From assembly GCA_910575605.1 (NCBI GenBank), contig CAJTEW010000007.1, positions 89,675-153,674 on the forward strand: DNA of 64,000 nucleotides. The letters run 5' to 3'. Positions within the stretch are counted from its first letter, which is position 1, and each line of letters opens with the position of its first letter. Both the position numbers and the translations under genes were made by a program. Below are positions 1-8,107 of the stretch, one piece after another. The notes beneath the pieces were generated by a model. It made no database searches. It was not told the DNA's origin and saw only the letters and a program-made list of their open reading frames with translations. This DNA comes from Lachnospiraceae bacterium. Lineage in GTDB: Bacteria > Bacillota > Clostridia > Lachnospirales > Lachnospiraceae.

Positions 1-605
1 AGAACACCTCTGGAGGAAAGAGCATAAACCTCTTTCACCCTGCTGTCCACTATCCAGCTAAGTGTATCCAGACAGTGGCTTCCGAGAAACCACAAAATCG
101 AGGATTTTGACGCCCATGACAACATATCTGTTGCAACAGAACGGACATCATTCAAGCGGAAATATGCATTTACCGGTCTGCCAAACCGTCCGCTGTTTAC
201 AATATATTTTGCATTATTAAAAGGCGGTGAAAAACGGTTATGCATATCAACCATGATACGTACATGGTTCTTCGCTGCAGCCTCCAAAATCGTAAAAACA
301 TCCTCTTTTGTTGTCGCCAGCGGTTTTTCAATCAGCATATGCTTCCCTGCATTCGCCGCATCTACCGCAATATGTGTATGCAGAAAATCCGGAGTTACAA
401 TAGAAACCGCATCACATCCTGATTTTTCAAACATTTCTCTGTGATTATAATAGACCTGGGGAATATGGTTTCTGGCTGCGAACTCATCCGCACGTTTCCT
501 GTCCACATCACAGATTGCCACACATTCGGCATCCTTCATCTCCGAAAATATCCTTGCATGCTCATTGGCCCACAAGCCTGCACCAACAATTGCCATCTTT
601 ATCAT
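1..605 (-). CDS. Gfo/Idh/MocA-family NAD(P)-dependent oxidoreductase (partial, C-terminus beyond window)
   Basis: About 201 N-terminal residues are visible. The ATG at 603-605 follows an AAGGAGAT ribosome site at 8 nt, and the frame runs off the left edge. The protein opens with a Rossmann strand and dinucleotide loop (MAIVGAGLWANEH), and has the family signature EKP (MLIEKPLATT) near residue 105, where the lysine is normally catalytic. Family members oxidise or epimerise sugars, inositols and sugar phosphates with NAD(P). It is the fourth visible gene of a minus-strand operon after a PfkB kinase, a PIG-L deacetylase and a NagB-like deaminase, so an amino-sugar or aminosugar-glycoside substrate is the natural inference. 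The exact substrate cannot be read from the sequence. Confidence 0.85.
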   Translation of the reverse strand, partial: MIKMAIVGAGLWANEHARIFSEMKDAECVAICDVDRKRADEFAARNHIPQVYYNHREMFEKSGCDAVSIVTPDFLHTHIAVDAANAGKHMLIEKPLATTKEDVFTILEAAAKNHVRIMVDMHNRFSPPFNNAKYIVNSGRFGRPVNAYFRLNDVRSVATDMLSWASKSSILWFLGSHCLDTLSWIVDSRVKEVYALSSRGV

Positions 606-656
606 AAGAAGTATCTCCTTTTCTTAGTAATATTTTTCCTGCCTGTTCGAAAGTCC

Positions 657-1415
657 CTATCGCGCTCTTTTGACTTCTACATAGGACGCAGGCCTGATAT
701 GTTCTGCCAAAGCTTGATCAAGAAAGATTGTACAGTCCTGATGGAATTTTAAAATAGTTCCCTGGCAGTCTGGCGTCACCTCCCCGTCCTCTAGTATTTT
801 CTTCATAGCATCCAGCTTTTCATCCCCTGTGGCAAGGAACACAATTTTCTTTGCCCGCATAATTCCTCCAGCGCCCATAGTAATTGCCTCTGTGGGGACT
901 TCCTCTACGGATGAGAAAAGACGCGAATTGCTTTCTCTTGTTTTTTGTGCAAGCTTCACTGCATGATATCTGTCATAAAATACGTCCGAAGGCTCATTAA
1001 ATCCGATATGGCCATTTACACCCACACTTAAAAGCTGTACATCTATTGGGTTCGCATCAGCAAACAGGTTCATTCTATAAATCTCTTCCTGTACATCTGC
1101 CATACCATTGGGAATCATGATCCTTTCTGATGGTATCTGACATGCATCCAGCAGATGCTTTCTCATAAAATACAGGTAAGAATTCGGATCCTCTCCGCTA
1201 AGCCCGATATACTCATCTAAATTAATCGTCCTTACCTTTCCAAAATCTGCCTTTTTCTGCTGTACTGCCTCTGTCATATATCTGTATACCGATAACGGCG
1301 TCGTCCCCGTTGCCAGGCCCACCAGTGCATCCGCTTTTTCTCTTATAACATCCAGTATCATCTGTGCAGATAGATAAGCACTCTGCTCGTAGCTCTCTGT
1401 AACAATCAGCCTCAT
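657..1415 (-). CDS. nagB: Glucosamine-6-phosphate deaminase/isomerase-like protein
   Basis: A 252-residue protein, close to the usual 240-266. NagB converts glucosamine-6-phosphate to fructose-6-phosphate plus ammonia in the cytoplasm. Visible motifs are the phosphate loop LATGTTP (residues 35-41), the NLDEY motif with the general-base aspartate (D67), and GVNGHIGFNEP, giving N134, H136 and E141. Bacillus-type enzymes also carry Asn rather than Asp at the position of N134. The start ATG lies 5 nt beyond the stop of the upstream deacetylase gene, and its ribosome site (GAGGTGA) overlaps the end of that gene, so the two are probably translationally coupled. It could act on a related amino-sugar phosphate (AgaS/NagB superfamily), but residue conservation favours true NagB chemistry. 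Confidence 0.85.
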   Translation of the reverse strand: MRLIVTESYEQSAYLSAQMILDVIREKADALVGLATGTTPLSVYRYMTEAVQQKKADFGKVRTINLDEYIGLSGEDPNSYLYFMRKHLLDACQIPSERIMIPNGMADVQEEIYRMNLFADANPIDVQLLSVGVNGHIGFNEPSDVFYDRYHAVKLAQKTRESNSRLFSSVEEVPTEAITMGAGGIMRAKKIVFLATGDEKLDAMKKILEDGEVTPDCQGTILKFHQDCTIFLDQALAEHIRPASYVEVKRAR

Positions 1416-1420
1416 CTATG

Positions 1421-2272
1421 TCACCTCGTAAAACGCTCTAAAAGTTCTTTTGCTTCCTCATAGAAATTAAGTATCAGCTTTAATGTAAATTCTTCTATAT
1501 CTAACCTGGGATTTTCAATCAATGGCGTTAAGTCTACCCCGATATTGCATGAATTTGTCACATCATTGTCACGGGGAGCCTGAAATGTAGCATTCCCCAG
1601 GCGTCTGCCGATAGCAGCCAGGTCAAATCTTTTAAGCGGAGTACACTGAGATTCAAATGCTGTAATAACACCCGATTCAATCTCGGAATGCATTGAGGTA
1701 TCAAAAACAAGCCTGTCCTTTTCGCTCAGCCAGTCTAAAGAACGCCATACTTCCATGCCATAAACTTTTTTGGGCCTCATCTGAGGTGGAAGCTTTCTGA
1801 GCGCCCCTATCGCACGCAGGCATGCCCCAAGATGGGTCTCGTGACGGTCTGCCGGATTGTGAATAAACATATATTTTGGCCTTGCTTTTTTAATGAGCTC
1901 TGCCAGCTCCTCTTCAATTATGTCTCTTTTAGCTGTACGGACGTCCTCACTGGAATACGCAAGCTGCACAACTGCCCCGTATCCTCCTACATCTGCAGCA
2001 TCTCTTTGTTCCTGAGAGCGTTTGACATGAATCTGCTCGTTGGTATAGTCCGCATATTCGCCTGAACGGGGCGAACCTCCTCCGTCAGTCAGCACTACCG
2101 CAGTATACCAATCATCTTCTGCGCCATAGCACTTAGCAATGGCATGGTATGCCATAATCTCGCAGTCATCCTGATGCGCAGCTATACTCATATACGTAGT
2201 GCGCGCCAGTGCCTCTTCTTCTGCTGCCCCGTCTGGCACATGGATGTCTGCCCCTGAATTATAAAATTTCAT
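1421..2272 (-). CDS. PIG-L/LmbE-family zinc-dependent N-deacetylase
   Basis: A 283-residue protein of the PIG-L family, which removes N-acetyl groups from GlcNAc-containing substrates. The zinc motif is AHQDD (H33, D35, D36; the usual form is AHPDD) and the third ligand lies in RHETHL (H144/H147). No signal peptide is seen, so it should act in the cytoplasm. I chose the ATG at 2272, 11 nt after AAGGAGG; a GTG four codons upstream lies inside the ribosome site. The gene sits between a PfkB sugar kinase (34 nt upstream) and nagB, which suggests the acetyl group of an imported amino sugar is removed by this enzyme instead of by a NagA. That role is inference. Confidence 0.8.
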   Translation of the reverse strand: MKFYNSGADIHVPDGAAEEEALARTTYMSIAAHQDDCEIMAYHAIAKCYGAEDDWYTAVVLTDGGGSPRSGEYADYTNEQIHVKRSQEQRDAADVGGYGAVVQLAYSSEDVRTAKRDIIEEELAELIKKARPKYMFIHNPADRHETHLGACLRAIGALRKLPPQMRPKKVYGMEVWRSLDWLSEKDRLVFDTSMHSEIESGVITAFESQCTPLKRFDLAAIGRRLGNATFQAPRDNDVTNSCNIGVDLTPLIENPRLDIEEFTLKLILNFYEEAKELLERFTR

Positions 2273-2306
2273 TGTTACTGCCACCTCCTTAGTTTTATTG
2301 AAAATA

Positions 2307-3251
2307 TTACAAATCGGAAATCATTGTGCCCTTTACTTTTCTAAAGACCTCATCCACCTCGTCCTTGTACGGCATATTCGCAATAACCCCCGGCATCATT
2401 ACCTGCATCCCTGCAGCAATGGCTGCGTATTCCGCCGCTTCTATTATGCTATGAGCTTCCAGGTATTTAACGGACAGCGCTGCATTGTAGCAGTCACCTG
2501 CGCCCGTGGTATTGATTACCTTTCCCTTAAGTGCTCCCACATGGAATCTTCCTTCATTCCCGGAAACGATAGAACCTTGTCCGCCCATCGTAATGATTAC
2601 ATTAGCTGCACCAAACCCATGCAGTATATCAAGTGCCTTGTCTACGTCCAGCGGCCTTTCAGGATCCATCCCGGCTAATATAGCTGCTTCTGTCTCATTT
2701 GGTGTGAGTATTGTAATGTATGGAAACAGCTCTGGAGGAATCTTCCGTGCCGGGGCCGGATTGTATATAATTTCTATTCCTGCCCTTCCTGCAATCTTCA
2801 TTACTTCGGAAAGTGCCTCGGTAGTCACTTCATTTTGTAACAGCATAAGTGAACTTTCCTGGATAACAGAAGTATACCTCCTGATATGCTCCGAAGTTAC
2901 ATGCCGTATAGCTCCAGGATAAACATATACTTCACTTTTTCCCTCTTCATTGTTAATAACAAATGCACAGGCTGTTTTAAGGTCTGGAAACTGTATAATA
3001 TATCTCCCTCCTACTTTTTCAGAAATTAAGTCTGACTCACACCGGCCTCCAAAATCATCTCCTCCTACTGCCGTAATAAAGTTGACATCTGCTCCCAGAC
3101 GGCTTGCAGCAATTGCCTGATTATACCCCTTGCCCCCAGGCTCTGTCTCCAGTCCAAGACCTTCCACCGTCTCGCCGACAGCCGGAAAATGTCCCACATC
3201 CATTAACAGAGACATTCCATAATGCCCAACCACTGTTATCGTCTTTTTCAT
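2307..3251 (-). CDS. PfkB/ribokinase-family carbohydrate kinase
   Basis: A 314-residue ATP-dependent sugar kinase. It shows the N-terminal glycine-rich PfkB signature (EPGGKGYNQAIAASRLGADV) and the C-terminal signature NTTGAGDCYNAAL with the catalytic Asp of GAGD. NPAPARK and LTPNETEA are typical ribokinase-clade segments. The start is the ATG at 3251, 8 nt after AAGGAGAG; the GTG at 3257 is too close to that site. It is the first gene of the amino-sugar operon, about 120 nt downstream of a consensus promoter at 3380-3408. In this context it may phosphorylate free glucosamine or a related amino sugar before NagB acts. Ribokinase activity is the alternative that sequence alone cannot exclude. 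Confidence 0.85.
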   Translation of the reverse strand: MKKTITVVGHYGMSLLMDVGHFPAVGETVEGLGLETEPGGKGYNQAIAASRLGADVNFITAVGGDDFGGRCESDLISEKVGGRYIIQFPDLKTACAFVINNEEGKSEVYVYPGAIRHVTSEHIRRYTSVIQESSLMLLQNEVTTEALSEVMKIAGRAGIEIIYNPAPARKIPPELFPYITILTPNETEAAILAGMDPERPLDVDKALDILHGFGAANVIITMGGQGSIVSGNEGRFHVGALKGKVINTTGAGDCYNAALSVKYLEAHSIIEAAEYAAIAAGMQVMMPGVIANMPYKDEVDEVFRKVKGTMISDL

Positions 3252-3327
3252 ATCCACCTCTCCTTCTTAATCATATTTCGAAATAATTGTCTTTGCCTCC
3301 TTTTCCCTATACCTTTTTCATACCAAT

Positions 3328-3342
3328 ATTTAGTAATGTTTT
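3328..3342. repeat. 15-nt shared motif, copy 1 (candidate operator)
   Basis: The motif ATTTAGTAATGTTTT occurs here and again, exactly, at 4599-4613. Here it lies about 30-45 nt downstream of the predicted start of the minus-strand kinase operon, read in the antisense orientation relative to that transcript. Both copies are intergenic and near GntR-family genes. A DNA-binding role is inferred, not shown. Confidence 0.4.
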
Positions 3343-3379
3343 CATATATTTTAATAACGTCATTATCTTTTATGAATTT

Positions 3380-3408
3380 ATCATAAGCACTTTTTTTATA
3401 TTTGTCAA
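3380..3408 (-). promoter_or_regulatory. Promoter of the PfkB-PIG-L-nagB operon
   Basis: On the minus strand the sequence reads TTGACA (3408-3403), 17 nt, TATGAT (3385-3380), a near-perfect vegetative promoter. Transcription would start near 3373, giving a leader of about 120 nt. The leader contains the 15-nt repeat at 3328-3342 that also occurs in the leader of the second gntR gene. The rest of the AT-rich 3252-3580 interval holds no credible gene. Confidence 0.75.
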
Positions 3409-3583
3409 CTTAATATTTACTTTTCTGCTATTATTACTATATTTTTCGACAATAATTTGTATAATTTTCATAATATTCAGATGATTAAAGGTATTTATTT
3501 AGCGATTTTCAATTTACATATCCTCTTCGTTTCTTTTTTGTTCTGTTTACTGGAAAAATTTGACTTTTTTTAGCAAAATATTA

Positions 3584-3612
3584 TTGTTCCTCCCAGTTTT
3601 GTGTACTATAAT
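3584..3612 (+). promoter_or_regulatory. Promoter of first gntR gene
   Basis: TTGTTC at 3584-3589, 17-nt spacer, TATAAT at 3607-3612. Transcription should begin near 3619. This places an upstream in-frame GTG at 3601 inside the promoter, so the protein must start later, at the ATG at 3682. Confidence 0.7.
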
Positions 3613-3681
3613 TGGAATCATAATAACGATCCCATTCTACAGCAAAAGGCAGACGGCCTTTCGCCAGGCAGGAGAATACAG

Positions 3682-4446
3682 ATGTCATTTTATAGTGCAC
3701 AATTAGACAAAAATGTTCCTATACCTCTATATTACCAATTGAAGGAACTCATTATTTCTGAGATAAAAAAGGGAAATTATGAAGAAAACAGCATGATACC
3801 TACAGAAAAGGAATTCAGCGATATTTTTTCTATCAGCCGTACAACAGTCAGACAGGCAGTTACTGAGCTGGTGCAGGAAGGCTGGCTTTACAGAATCAAA
3901 AGTAAAGGAACTTTTGTGACCTTTCCAAAGGTTAATCAGGCTTTTATTCAATATCTTGAGCCGTTTAATGAACAAATTCGGCAATCCGGCAGAACTCCGT
4001 CCACACATCTGTTAGACTTTCAGGTAACAGAGGCAGACGAACAGACTGCAGAGCACCTTGATATCCTTCCCGGTACAAAAGTATTCTTTCTCCATCGTCT
4101 TCGTTTTGCCGATGGAGACCCCATTGTATTGGTAAAAACATTCCTCCCCTGCGATGCATGTCCGGACCTTGGCATTCATGACTTTTCCAAGGTCTCCCTG
4201 TATTCTGTACTTGGGCAGAAGCCCTCTTCCCGCATCCACCACGTTCATAGACTAGTGGAGGCTGTGGGGGCTACAGAGGAGGACAGCCGCTATTTAGGGC
4301 TCGCCGTCGGGGAGCCAATACAGTTTTTTACTTCTATAGGATACACAGAAGCACAAAGGCCAGTAGAATATTCCCTTGCCCGTTATCGGGGTGATAAAAA
4401 TCAATTTGAAATTATTGTGTATTCTAAAAGTGTAGAAAAAGTATGA
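3682..4446 (+). CDS. GntR-family (HutC/UTRA subfamily) transcriptional regulator
   Basis: A 254-residue regulator. An N-terminal winged helix-turn-helix (VPIPLYYQLKELI, then FSISRTTVRQAVTELVQEGW) is followed by a C-terminal UTRA ligand-binding domain from about residue 95 to the end. HutC-type regulators are usually repressors released by a sugar phosphate or other metabolite. The ATG at 3682 follows a GGAG site at 3671, and the promoter at 3584-3612 excludes the earlier GTG. It is divergent from the amino-sugar operon, separated by about 430 bp that contain both promoters, so it is the obvious candidate to control that operon. The effector is unknown; glucosamine-6-phosphate is a guess by analogy with NagR/YvoA. 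Confidence 0.87.
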   Translation: MSFYSAQLDKNVPIPLYYQLKELIISEIKKGNYEENSMIPTEKEFSDIFSISRTTVRQAVTELVQEGWLYRIKSKGTFVTFPKVNQAFIQYLEPFNEQIRQSGRTPSTHLLDFQVTEADEQTAEHLDILPGTKVFFLHRLRFADGDPIVLVKTFLPCDACPDLGIHDFSKVSLYSVLGQKPSSRIHHVHRLVEAVGATEEDSRYLGLAVGEPIQFFTSIGYTEAQRPVEYSLARYRGDKNQFEIIVYSKSVEKV

Positions 4447-4526
4447 ATCCCTCTTTTATAATAACCTTTCTGTATTCAACCCGAAAATTCATATCTTTTT
4501 TTTGTAATGTTTCCTTCAAAATACTA

Positions 4527-4555
4527 TTGACTTTTTCAGCTTAATGATTTATTTT
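4527..4555 (+). promoter_or_regulatory. Promoter of second gntR gene
   Basis: TTGACT at 4527-4532, 17-nt spacer and TATTTT at 4550-4555, giving a predicted start near 4562. The second copy of the 15-nt motif (4599-4613) lies in the leader, about 37-51 nt downstream of that start. This is comparable to its position in the kinase operon leader. Confidence 0.55.
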
Positions 4556-4598
4556 AGTATTGTAACCAAAAGGATATTCGTCCAAAAGGGTCCTTAGC

Positions 4599-4613
4599 AT
4601 TTAGTAATGTTTT
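4599..4613. repeat. 15-nt shared motif, copy 2 (candidate operator)
   Basis: Exact second copy of ATTTAGTAATGTTTT (first copy at 3328-3342), in the leader of the second GntR gene, 20 nt before its start codon. The core GTAATGT also occurs nearby at 4504-4510 and inverted at 5417-5423, but a 7-mer that AT-rich is weak evidence. Confidence 0.4.
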
Positions 4614-4633
4614 TGTTATGACAGGTGATAGTT

Positions 4634-5356
4634 ATGGCATCAATACCCATGTACAAGACAGTTTATAATGGTATAAAACAGGCAATCAAAGATAAAGTCT
4701 ATGAACCAGGCACATTTCTTCCGACAGAACCACAGTTAGAGGAAATCTATTCCACAAGCAGGACAACAATCCGAAAGGCAGTCAAACTCCTTGCTTCCGA
4801 AGGTTTTGTAATTGTTCGTCAGGGACGCGGCACAGAGGTGCAAAATATTTCTACACTGCAAAAGCTTAATAGTGTAACTTCCTTTACCGAAACACTGATT
4901 AAAAAGGGATATACCGTCACTACACAGGGGATGTGCATCCAGCTGGTACAGGTTCCTCCGGCTATTGCTCCTCTGTTGAATATCAGTACAGATGAAAATG
5001 TTTACCATGTACAGCGCGTGCAGTGTGCAAATAAAGAACCTATTTGTATTATGGAGACTTATCTCATCCGCTCCCTTTTTCCCGATTTGGAAAAGTATAG
5101 CGGCACTTTCATAAGCCTCTATAAATTTCTGGAAACTAATTACGGTCTGGTCATCAAAAATGCAACTGATAAAATTAGTGCTGCCTGTGCAGATTTTATT
5201 GATTCGCAGATACTGCAGATCCCCCTTGGTTCTGCCCTATTAGTCAGTAAACGGCTCTCCTACACCGAATCTGGCCCATTTGAATACTGTCTTTCTAAAA
5301 TTATCGCTGACAGATACGAATATGGAATTTATCTGAACGGTCGAGATTATAATTAA
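4634..5356 (+). CDS. GntR-family (HutC/UTRA subfamily) transcriptional regulator
   Basis: A 240-residue regulator with an N-terminal wHTH (MYKTVYNGIKQAI, then YSTSRTTIRKAVKLLASEGF) and a C-terminal UTRA domain from about residue 85. It is related to but clearly distinct from the preceding GntR protein. I chose the ATG at 4634 (AGGTGAT upstream) over a GTG three codons earlier. It lies directly upstream of the shikimate-dehydrogenase-like/aldolase/hydroxyacid-dehydrogenase genes on the same strand and probably controls them. An autoregulatory role is suggested by the 15-nt motif in its own leader. The effector cannot be told from the sequence. Confidence 0.85.
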   Translation: MASIPMYKTVYNGIKQAIKDKVYEPGTFLPTEPQLEEIYSTSRTTIRKAVKLLASEGFVIVRQGRGTEVQNISTLQKLNSVTSFTETLIKKGYTVTTQGMCIQLVQVPPAIAPLLNISTDENVYHVQRVQCANKEPICIMETYLIRSLFPDLEKYSGTFISLYKFLETNYGLVIKNATDKISAACADFIDSQILQIPLGSALLVSKRLSYTESGPFEYCLSKIIADRYEYGIYLNGRDYN

Positions 5357-5467
5357 TTTATCTTTTTATTATTTCATTCATCCTATACCTTCTTATTTTT
5401 AACCCATTATGTTATTACATTACAATATTATTATCTAAATACAATACAACAATCAGGAGGATATGCG

Positions 5468-6415
5468 ATGTTTTACTATGAAAAAGCAACACAGCCTACG
5501 ATTTATTTTATTGGTGTAACAACTGCCAGTTCATCAATCATGAAAGTGTTTCCCGCATGGGCAGAAGCTCTGAAACTGGAAAATACTGTTATTAAGGGAA
5601 TTGATTTTGCTCCCCACTCTCCGGCTTTTGAATACCGTAAAGCAGTAGAATTTATCAAAAATGACCCTCTATCTCTTGGCGCATTAGTTACCACGCATAA
5701 GATTGATCTCTACAATTCATGTAAGGATTTATTTGATTATATAGATCCGTATGCAAAGCAGCTTGGAGAGGTCTCCTCTATCTCTAAAGCAGGCGGTCAA
5801 TACTGCGCCCATGCCAAAGATCCGATATCCAGCGGACTTGCCCTTGAAAATTTTGTTCCTCAAAATTACTGGCGCACCTACGGCGGTGATGTTCTCCTTT
5901 TAGGCGCCGGCGGAAGCAGCCTTGCGATGAGTATCTACCTTGGCCAGGATAAGTTTGGCAGCAATATTCCGAAAAAAATTATAATTGCCAATCGAAGCCG
6001 GCCGCGTCTGGAATCAGCAAAAAAAATATTGGAATCTGGGAATCCGAGAATTAAATTTGAATTTGTCCATAATCCTGCTCCAGCAGACAATGATGCCACT
6101 CTGCAGTCTTTAAAACCTCATTCTCTGATCGTCAATGCAACCGGATTGGGAAAGGATGCTCCTGGCTCCCCGCTGACTGATGCCTGTTCTTTTCCGAAGG
6201 ACAGCCTGATATGGGAAATCAATTACCGAGGCAGCCTGCTTTTTAAAGAACAGGCTGAAAAACAGGCTGAAAAGAAAAATCTACATATAGAAGACGGATG
6301 GATTTATTTTATACACGGCTGGACCCAGGTTATTGCAGAAGTGTTCCATATAGAGATCACAGACAGCATGTTAGGCAGGTTAAGTGAAATTGCCAGGAAA
6401 GTTGTAAATTCCTGA
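5468..6415 (+). CDS. Shikimate dehydrogenase-family oxidoreductase (divergent)
   Basis: A 315-residue protein with the two-domain shikimate/quinate dehydrogenase fold. The substrate-binding half has GALVTTHK (the family's VTxPHK region with its catalytic lysine) and GEVSSI (equivalent of GAVNT). The NAD(P)-binding half has LLGAGGSSLAMS, NATGLGKD and WEINYRG. It starts at an ATG after AGGAGG. It is longer and more diverged than AroE (about 270-290 aa), and its neighbours are a KDPG-type aldolase and a 2-hydroxyacid dehydrogenase, not aromatic-biosynthesis genes. A catabolic dehydrogenase acting on a polyol or sugar acid is therefore more likely than shikimate synthesis. The substrate is not known. 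Confidence 0.75.
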   Translation: MFYYEKATQPTIYFIGVTTASSSIMKVFPAWAEALKLENTVIKGIDFAPHSPAFEYRKAVEFIKNDPLSLGALVTTHKIDLYNSCKDLFDYIDPYAKQLGEVSSISKAGGQYCAHAKDPISSGLALENFVPQNYWRTYGGDVLLLGAGGSSLAMSIYLGQDKFGSNIPKKIIIANRSRPRLESAKKILESGNPRIKFEFVHNPAPADNDATLQSLKPHSLIVNATGLGKDAPGSPLTDACSFPKDSLIWEINYRGSLLFKEQAEKQAEKKNLHIEDGWIYFIHGWTQVIAEVFHIEITDSMLGRLSEIARKVVNS

Positions 6416-6470
6416 TAACTACAAGTAATAGAATATCAAATGAAAAATCATAGAAAAGGAGTGACATACT

Positions 6471-7106
6471 GTGTCAGCGCAAAAAAATATACTGAAACTG
6501 ATTGAAAGCAGGAAAATTGTCCCCGTTGTAAAGCTTGATAATGCCCAGGATTCTCTTCCCTTATGCGAAGCATTATGTGAAGGAGGCCTTCCTGTTGCTG
6601 AGATTACTTTCCGCACCGAAGCTGCAGAAGAATCTATCCGCCGTGCATCGAAAGCGTTTCCCGATATGCTTATAGGGGCAGGCACAATCGTGAATACCGA
6701 GCAGGCAAAACGTGCCGTAGACGCTGGGGCAAAATTTCTTGTAACCCCGGGATTCTCAAAAAAAGTAACCGAGTATGCAATTGACAGCCACATTCTTATG
6801 TTTCCAGGCATCTGCACCCCTACCGAAATTATGGGCGCACTTGAATACAATCTTGATATTGTAAAGTTTTTCCCCGCAAAGCAATATGGAGGACTGGATA
6901 CAATCAATGCCTTGTCTGCGCCTTTTCCATCTGTACGGTTTATGCCCACAGGAGGAATCAATGCATCAAATATACGTGATTACCTGAAATGTGAAAAAGT
7001 AATTGCCTGCGGCGGAAGCTGGATGGTGAAGGATACATATATAAAAGAACATCAATTTAATGAAATCATCCATCTCACCTGCGAAGCTGTAAAGCTTACA
7101 AAGTAG
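6471..7106 (+). CDS. KDPG/KHG-type 2-keto-3-deoxy-sugar acid aldolase
   Basis: A 211-residue class I aldolase with the length of KDPG aldolase (Eda). It shows VAEITFRT (catalytic base E44), GAGTIVN, VTPGFS, and the Schiff-base lysine K132 in VKFFPAKQYGG. Such enzymes cleave 2-keto-3-deoxy-6-phosphogluconate, 4-hydroxy-2-oxoglutarate or related acids to pyruvate plus an aldehyde. The start is GTG at 6471, 9 nt after AGGAG. It lies 55 nt downstream of the dehydrogenase gene and 43 nt upstream of the hydroxyacid dehydrogenase gene, suggesting one transcript and one sugar-acid breakdown pathway. KDPG versus another keto-deoxy acid cannot be decided here. Confidence 0.85.
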   Translation: MSAQKNILKLIESRKIVPVVKLDNAQDSLPLCEALCEGGLPVAEITFRTEAAEESIRRASKAFPDMLIGAGTIVNTEQAKRAVDAGAKFLVTPGFSKKVTEYAIDSHILMFPGICTPTEIMGALEYNLDIVKFFPAKQYGGLDTINALSAPFPSVRFMPTGGINASNIRDYLKCEKVIACGGSWMVKDTYIKEHQFNEIIHLTCEAVKLTK

Positions 7107-7149
7107 CTAAAATGCGCCGCCCGTTTTGGCGGCAGAATGGAGTATCTTT

Positions 7150-8100
7150 ATGAAAATATTAGTAACACCCACTTCCTTGCAGCCCGGGAAAAATGAGCAA
7201 ATGCTGGAGCGCCTTCGGGCATTTTCCGATGATTTGATATTTAACACAAGCGGACGGCCGCTTACGGAAGAAGAACTGATTCCGCTCCTCCATGACTGTG
7301 ACGGATATATAGCCGGACTTGATTTTGTGACAGAAAAGGTTATCAAATCCTGCCCAAGGCTCAAGGTCATCTCCCGCTATGGAGCCGGCTACGACCGCGT
7401 AGATATTGACACGGCAAAAAAAATGGGAATCCCTGTAACTAACACTCCAGGCGTTAATGCCCAGGCAGTAGGGGAGCTGGCTTTTGCCCTCATTTTATCA
7501 CTTGCCCGGAAAATCCCTTATCTGGATGCAAAAACCCGCAAAGGGGAGTGGATTCGTTCCACCGGGGTAGAATTAAAAGGAAAGACGCTTGGCATTATCG
7601 GACTGGGCGCGGTTGGAAAAGTAGTGGCAATGTGCGGGCAGGGATTTCACATGAATATCATTTCTTACGATCCTTATATCGACACTACATATTGTAAGAA
7701 ACATAAAATCGAGATATGCTCCTTCGAAGATGTTATACAGCATGCTGATGTCCTAAGCCTTCACCTGCCTCTAAATAAACAGACACGACATATTATCAGC
7801 AAAGAAGTAATTTCAAAAATGAAACCAGAAGCAATTTTGGTTAATACTTCCCGAGGAGGAATTATTGACGAAGATGCAGTCTTTGAAGCACTGCAGTCAG
7901 GTCATCTTGGCGGTCTGGGGCTAGATGCTTTTGAAGCAGAACCCCCCAAGAATTCACCCTTGTTTGAGCTGGATAATGTTGTGGTTACTCCGCATACTGG
8001 CGCCCACACCCAGGAAGCAGCCATGAATATGGCAGGTTCTGCTATTCAGAACTTGATTGATGTACTTTCAGGCAAGGATTGTCCATATATTGTCAACTAA
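7150..8100 (+). CDS. D-isomer-specific 2-hydroxyacid dehydrogenase (phosphoglycerate dehydrogenase-like)
   Basis: A 316-residue NAD-dependent dehydrogenase. The Rossmann loop GLGAVG lies at mid-protein, and the catalytic triad is visible as Arg in VNTSRGG, Glu in LDAFEAEPP and His in TPHTGAHT. Family enzymes reduce 2-keto acids or oxidise D-2-hydroxyacids (3-phosphoglycerate, glycerate, erythronate-type substrates). The ATG at 7150 follows GGAG at 7138; a TTG further upstream in frame lacks a site. It closes the gntR-dehydrogenase-aldolase gene set and is followed by the hairpin at 8108-8139. The substrate is inferred only as a hydroxyacid of the same catabolic route. Confidence 0.83.
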   Translation: MKILVTPTSLQPGKNEQMLERLRAFSDDLIFNTSGRPLTEEELIPLLHDCDGYIAGLDFVTEKVIKSCPRLKVISRYGAGYDRVDIDTAKKMGIPVTNTPGVNAQAVGELAFALILSLARKIPYLDAKTRKGEWIRSTGVELKGKTLGIIGLGAVGKVVAMCGQGFHMNIISYDPYIDTTYCKKHKIEICSFEDVIQHADVLSLHLPLNKQTRHIISKEVISKMKPEAILVNTSRGGIIDEDAVFEALQSGHLGGLGLDAFEAEPPKNSPLFELDNVVVTPHTGAHTQEAAMNMAGSAIQNLIDVLSGKDCPYIVN

Positions 8101-8107
8101 TGGATAC

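Noticed and set aside
3287..3484. Short Phe/Ile-rich open frame in the intergenic region
   Set aside because: It is low-complexity AT-rich sequence covering the promoter of the opposite operon.
3601..3681. GTG start giving the first GntR protein an extra 27 residues
   Set aside because: The codon lies inside the promoter's -10 region, and a GGAG-ATG pair occurs at 3671-3684.
4504..5423. Further GTAATGT cores as extra operators (4504-4510, inverted at 5417-5423)
   Set aside because: The 7-mer also occurs inside coding sequence (near 2711) and is expected by chance in AT-rich DNA.
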